Shown here piece after piece: positions 16,397 to 17,618 of a stretch of DNA of 17,618 bases. Position numbers and translations under genes: made by a program. Source of the stretch: DATJGF01 sp035495315 (GTDB taxonomy: Bacteria > Verrucomicrobiota > Verrucomicrobiia > Limisphaerales > UBA8199). Within the stretch, counting starts at the first letter, position 1. The number at the start of each line of letters is the position of its first letter. Location: the NCBI GenBank assembly GCA_035495315.1, contig DATJGF010000203.1, forward strand, positions 1-17,618. The letters run 5' to 3'. The notes under the pieces are model-generated. The model saw only the letters and a list, made by a program, of their open reading frames with translations. It ran no database searches and was not told where the DNA came from.

Positions 16397-16627
16397 ATGT
16401 TTTCTCGTTTTGTGATTTCCTCGAGGACTGCTCGTCAGGTGTAATCGATTCTTTTTAGCTAACCATGTGCCGTTCGAGCAGGGTCGACGCGGTGCGTTGA
16501 TAGTGAGCTTGTTACAAGCTTTCGCCTTCCAGACTCAGCCTTTATGGCTCTTGTAATTTGCACCTTATGGACGCTTCAACCGTGCGTTTTGCACTGCTCT
16601 CGAAAACTCCGGCAACGAATCAGGTTC
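16397..16627 (-). other. Intergenic region between transporter and His/Tyr-rich gene
   Basis: This AT-richer stretch of 231 bases has no gene that I can support. It contains the palindrome at 16506-16520 and probably the promoter for the small exported protein. I see no certain -35/-10 pair and no clear terminator for the transporter. Confidence 0.4.
16506..16520. repeat. 15-bp palindrome, candidate operator
   Basis: AGCTTGT-T-ACAAGCT is a perfect 7-1-7 inverted repeat in the intergenic region between the transporter and the His/Tyr-rich gene. Its size fits a regulator dyad. It lies about 110 bases upstream of the TTG start of the small exported protein. The function is inferred only from symmetry and position. 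Confidence 0.3.
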
Positions 16628-17618
16628 CTAACGGATCGATTCAGACGAATCTGCTGATGCTCCCAGTTTCCCAAGCCGTAGCAGCTTGAGATTGTCAAAG
16701 ATGCTGTTTGATTCACTAGTTAGAAGTTCGCTGACGTGGGACATGGACGGGACGCGCTCGCAAATGACTTTAATCGAAACCAGGATTGGCACCGACAACA
16801 AAGCGCCGGGCACACCCCAAAGCCAGGTCCAGAAGATTAACGAAACGAAAATGACGACCGGGTTCAGTGTGAAGCGACGCCCCAGCAAGACCGGGGTGAT
16901 GAAGTTGGCTTCCAAAAGGTGAAGCAGCAAATACCAGGCGGGTGGAAGAAGTCCTTTCCACACGGTATCGAAAGTGAGCAGGCCAACCATGGCAAGCAGG
17001 GAAATCCCGGCAGCGGGGCCGAAGTAAGGCACAAAGTTGAACAGCGCGATTAACATGCCCCACATAGCGGCGTTGGGCACCCCCAGCCAATACAGGCCGC
17101 CGCCAACGATTAGGCCAACGCCGATATTAATCACCGAAACCGAAAAGAGGTAATTGGAAATCTGTTGTTGAATCTCATGGCTGATGTCTACGGCGCGCTT
17201 CTTGTCGCTAAATGTCGGCATAACGTGGACCAGCTTTTGCAGAAACAAATCGCCCGAAGCCAGCAGCAGGTAAAGCAAAACGACCGACTCGCCCAACCCT
17301 GCCAAAAACGTCCCCGTCCAGTTAATGAAGCTGGGTACCCGGCTAGTCTTGAGTTCGACCAGGGGCGGTTTCTTTTGTTCTTCCTCAGTCGCTCCCAGGT
17401 CGTTCACGGCCGCCGCCGCCTGGCTGAAGCGCGCCAGACGAGGAAACAGTTTCTGGGCTCTGTGTCTTAACTCGATCATGTGCTGGGGCGCTTCATTCAT
17501 CCACGTCACCGCTGGACGGCCGATTTGGATGAAGCCAATGGTGGTGGCCACCACCAAAAGCAAAAGCACCACCGCCGCGGAAAGAGCGGGCGGAATATGG
17601 CATTGCGACAACGAGCGA
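16628..17618 (-). CDS. AI-2E family transporter (partial, 5' end outside window)
   Basis: This is a multi-pass inner-membrane protein of the AI-2E/PerM (TqsA, YhhT) family. Members are proposed to export autoinducer-2 or other small molecules or to exchange ions, and the substrate here is unknown. Visible segments include an early helix (PALSAAVVLLLLVVATTIGF), a long soluble loop with an acidic EEEQKK patch, then GESVVLLYLLLASG and a cluster of helices. The hallmarks are present: ALFNFVPYFGPAAG, LEANFITPVLLGRRFTLNP and WLWGVPGALLSVPILV. About 330 residues are seen. The frame stays open to the right edge, and the usual first one or two helices (about 50-70 residues) are missing, so the true start lies beyond 17618 and the TTG at 17611 is not the start. 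It is transcribed toward the other - strand genes but separated by 231 bases. Confidence 0.93.
   Translation of the reverse strand, partial: RSLSQCHIPPALSAAVVLLLLVVATTIGFIQIGRPAVTWMNEAPQHMIELRHRAQKLFPRLARFSQAAAAVNDLGATEEEQKKPPLVELKTSRVPSFINWTGTFLAGLGESVVLLYLLLASGDLFLQKLVHVMPTFSDKKRAVDISHEIQQQISNYLFSVSVINIGVGLIVGGGLYWLGVPNAAMWGMLIALFNFVPYFGPAAGISLLAMVGLLTFDTVWKGLLPPAWYLLLHLLEANFITPVLLGRRFTLNPVVIFVSLIFWTWLWGVPGALLSVPILVSIKVICERVPSMSHVSELLTSESNSIFDNLKLLRLGKLGASADSSESIR

Overview
This is a GC-rich chromosomal stretch, apparently from a free-living Gram-negative bacterium. The sequence does not fix the phylum. A cyclic beta-1,2-glucan synthase, a gnd-zwf-glucokinase operon and a Tudor-like stress protein would suit a soil Verrucomicrobiota or Acidobacteriota member, but that is a low-confidence inference. 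I see no tRNA, rRNA, CRISPR array, transposase or phage gene.

The left part (1-10276) is read on the + strand. It starts with a small cysteine-rich, metallothionein-like gene. A leader of about 400 bases follows, holding an AT-rich inverted repeat and a strong 12-bp hairpin. Next is one huge gene (about 8.7 kb) for a cyclic beta-1,2-glucan synthase with glycosyltransferase, membrane, cyclisation and GH94 phosphorylase-like parts. After a gap of 345 bases come two tiny membrane-protein genes.

The right part (10428-17618) is read entirely on the - strand. In order of transcription it holds an AI-2E family transporter (cut by the window edge), a small secreted His/Tyr-rich protein, a doubtful small ORF, a 383-residue protein I do not recognise, an RRM RNA-binding protein, a DUF2945/HVA1 Tudor-like protein, 6-phosphogluconate dehydrogenase (gnd), glucose-6-phosphate dehydrogenase (zwf) and a scar made of two broken genes. 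gnd and zwf, and zwf and the glucokinase start, each overlap by ATGA, so translation was probably coupled through the whole set.

The most notable structure is that scar (10428-11035). The first 29 codons of a ROK-family glucokinase, still in place after zwf, are joined out of frame to the last ~170 codons of a GH15 glucoamylase. The glucoamylase tail carries two further compensating frameshifts. An internal deletion between two neighbouring sugar genes explains this best. The cell would keep NADPH production by gnd and zwf but lose, at this locus, the glucose-releasing and glucose-phosphorylating enzymes that would feed it.

The overall theme is glucose polymer metabolism and envelope or stress adaptation: periplasmic glucan synthesis, the oxidative pentose phosphate branch, and several small stress-type proteins. 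I find no convincing new multi-gene system. The best candidates for undescribed biology are the 383-residue protein paired with an atypical RRM protein, and the small His/Tyr-rich exported protein.
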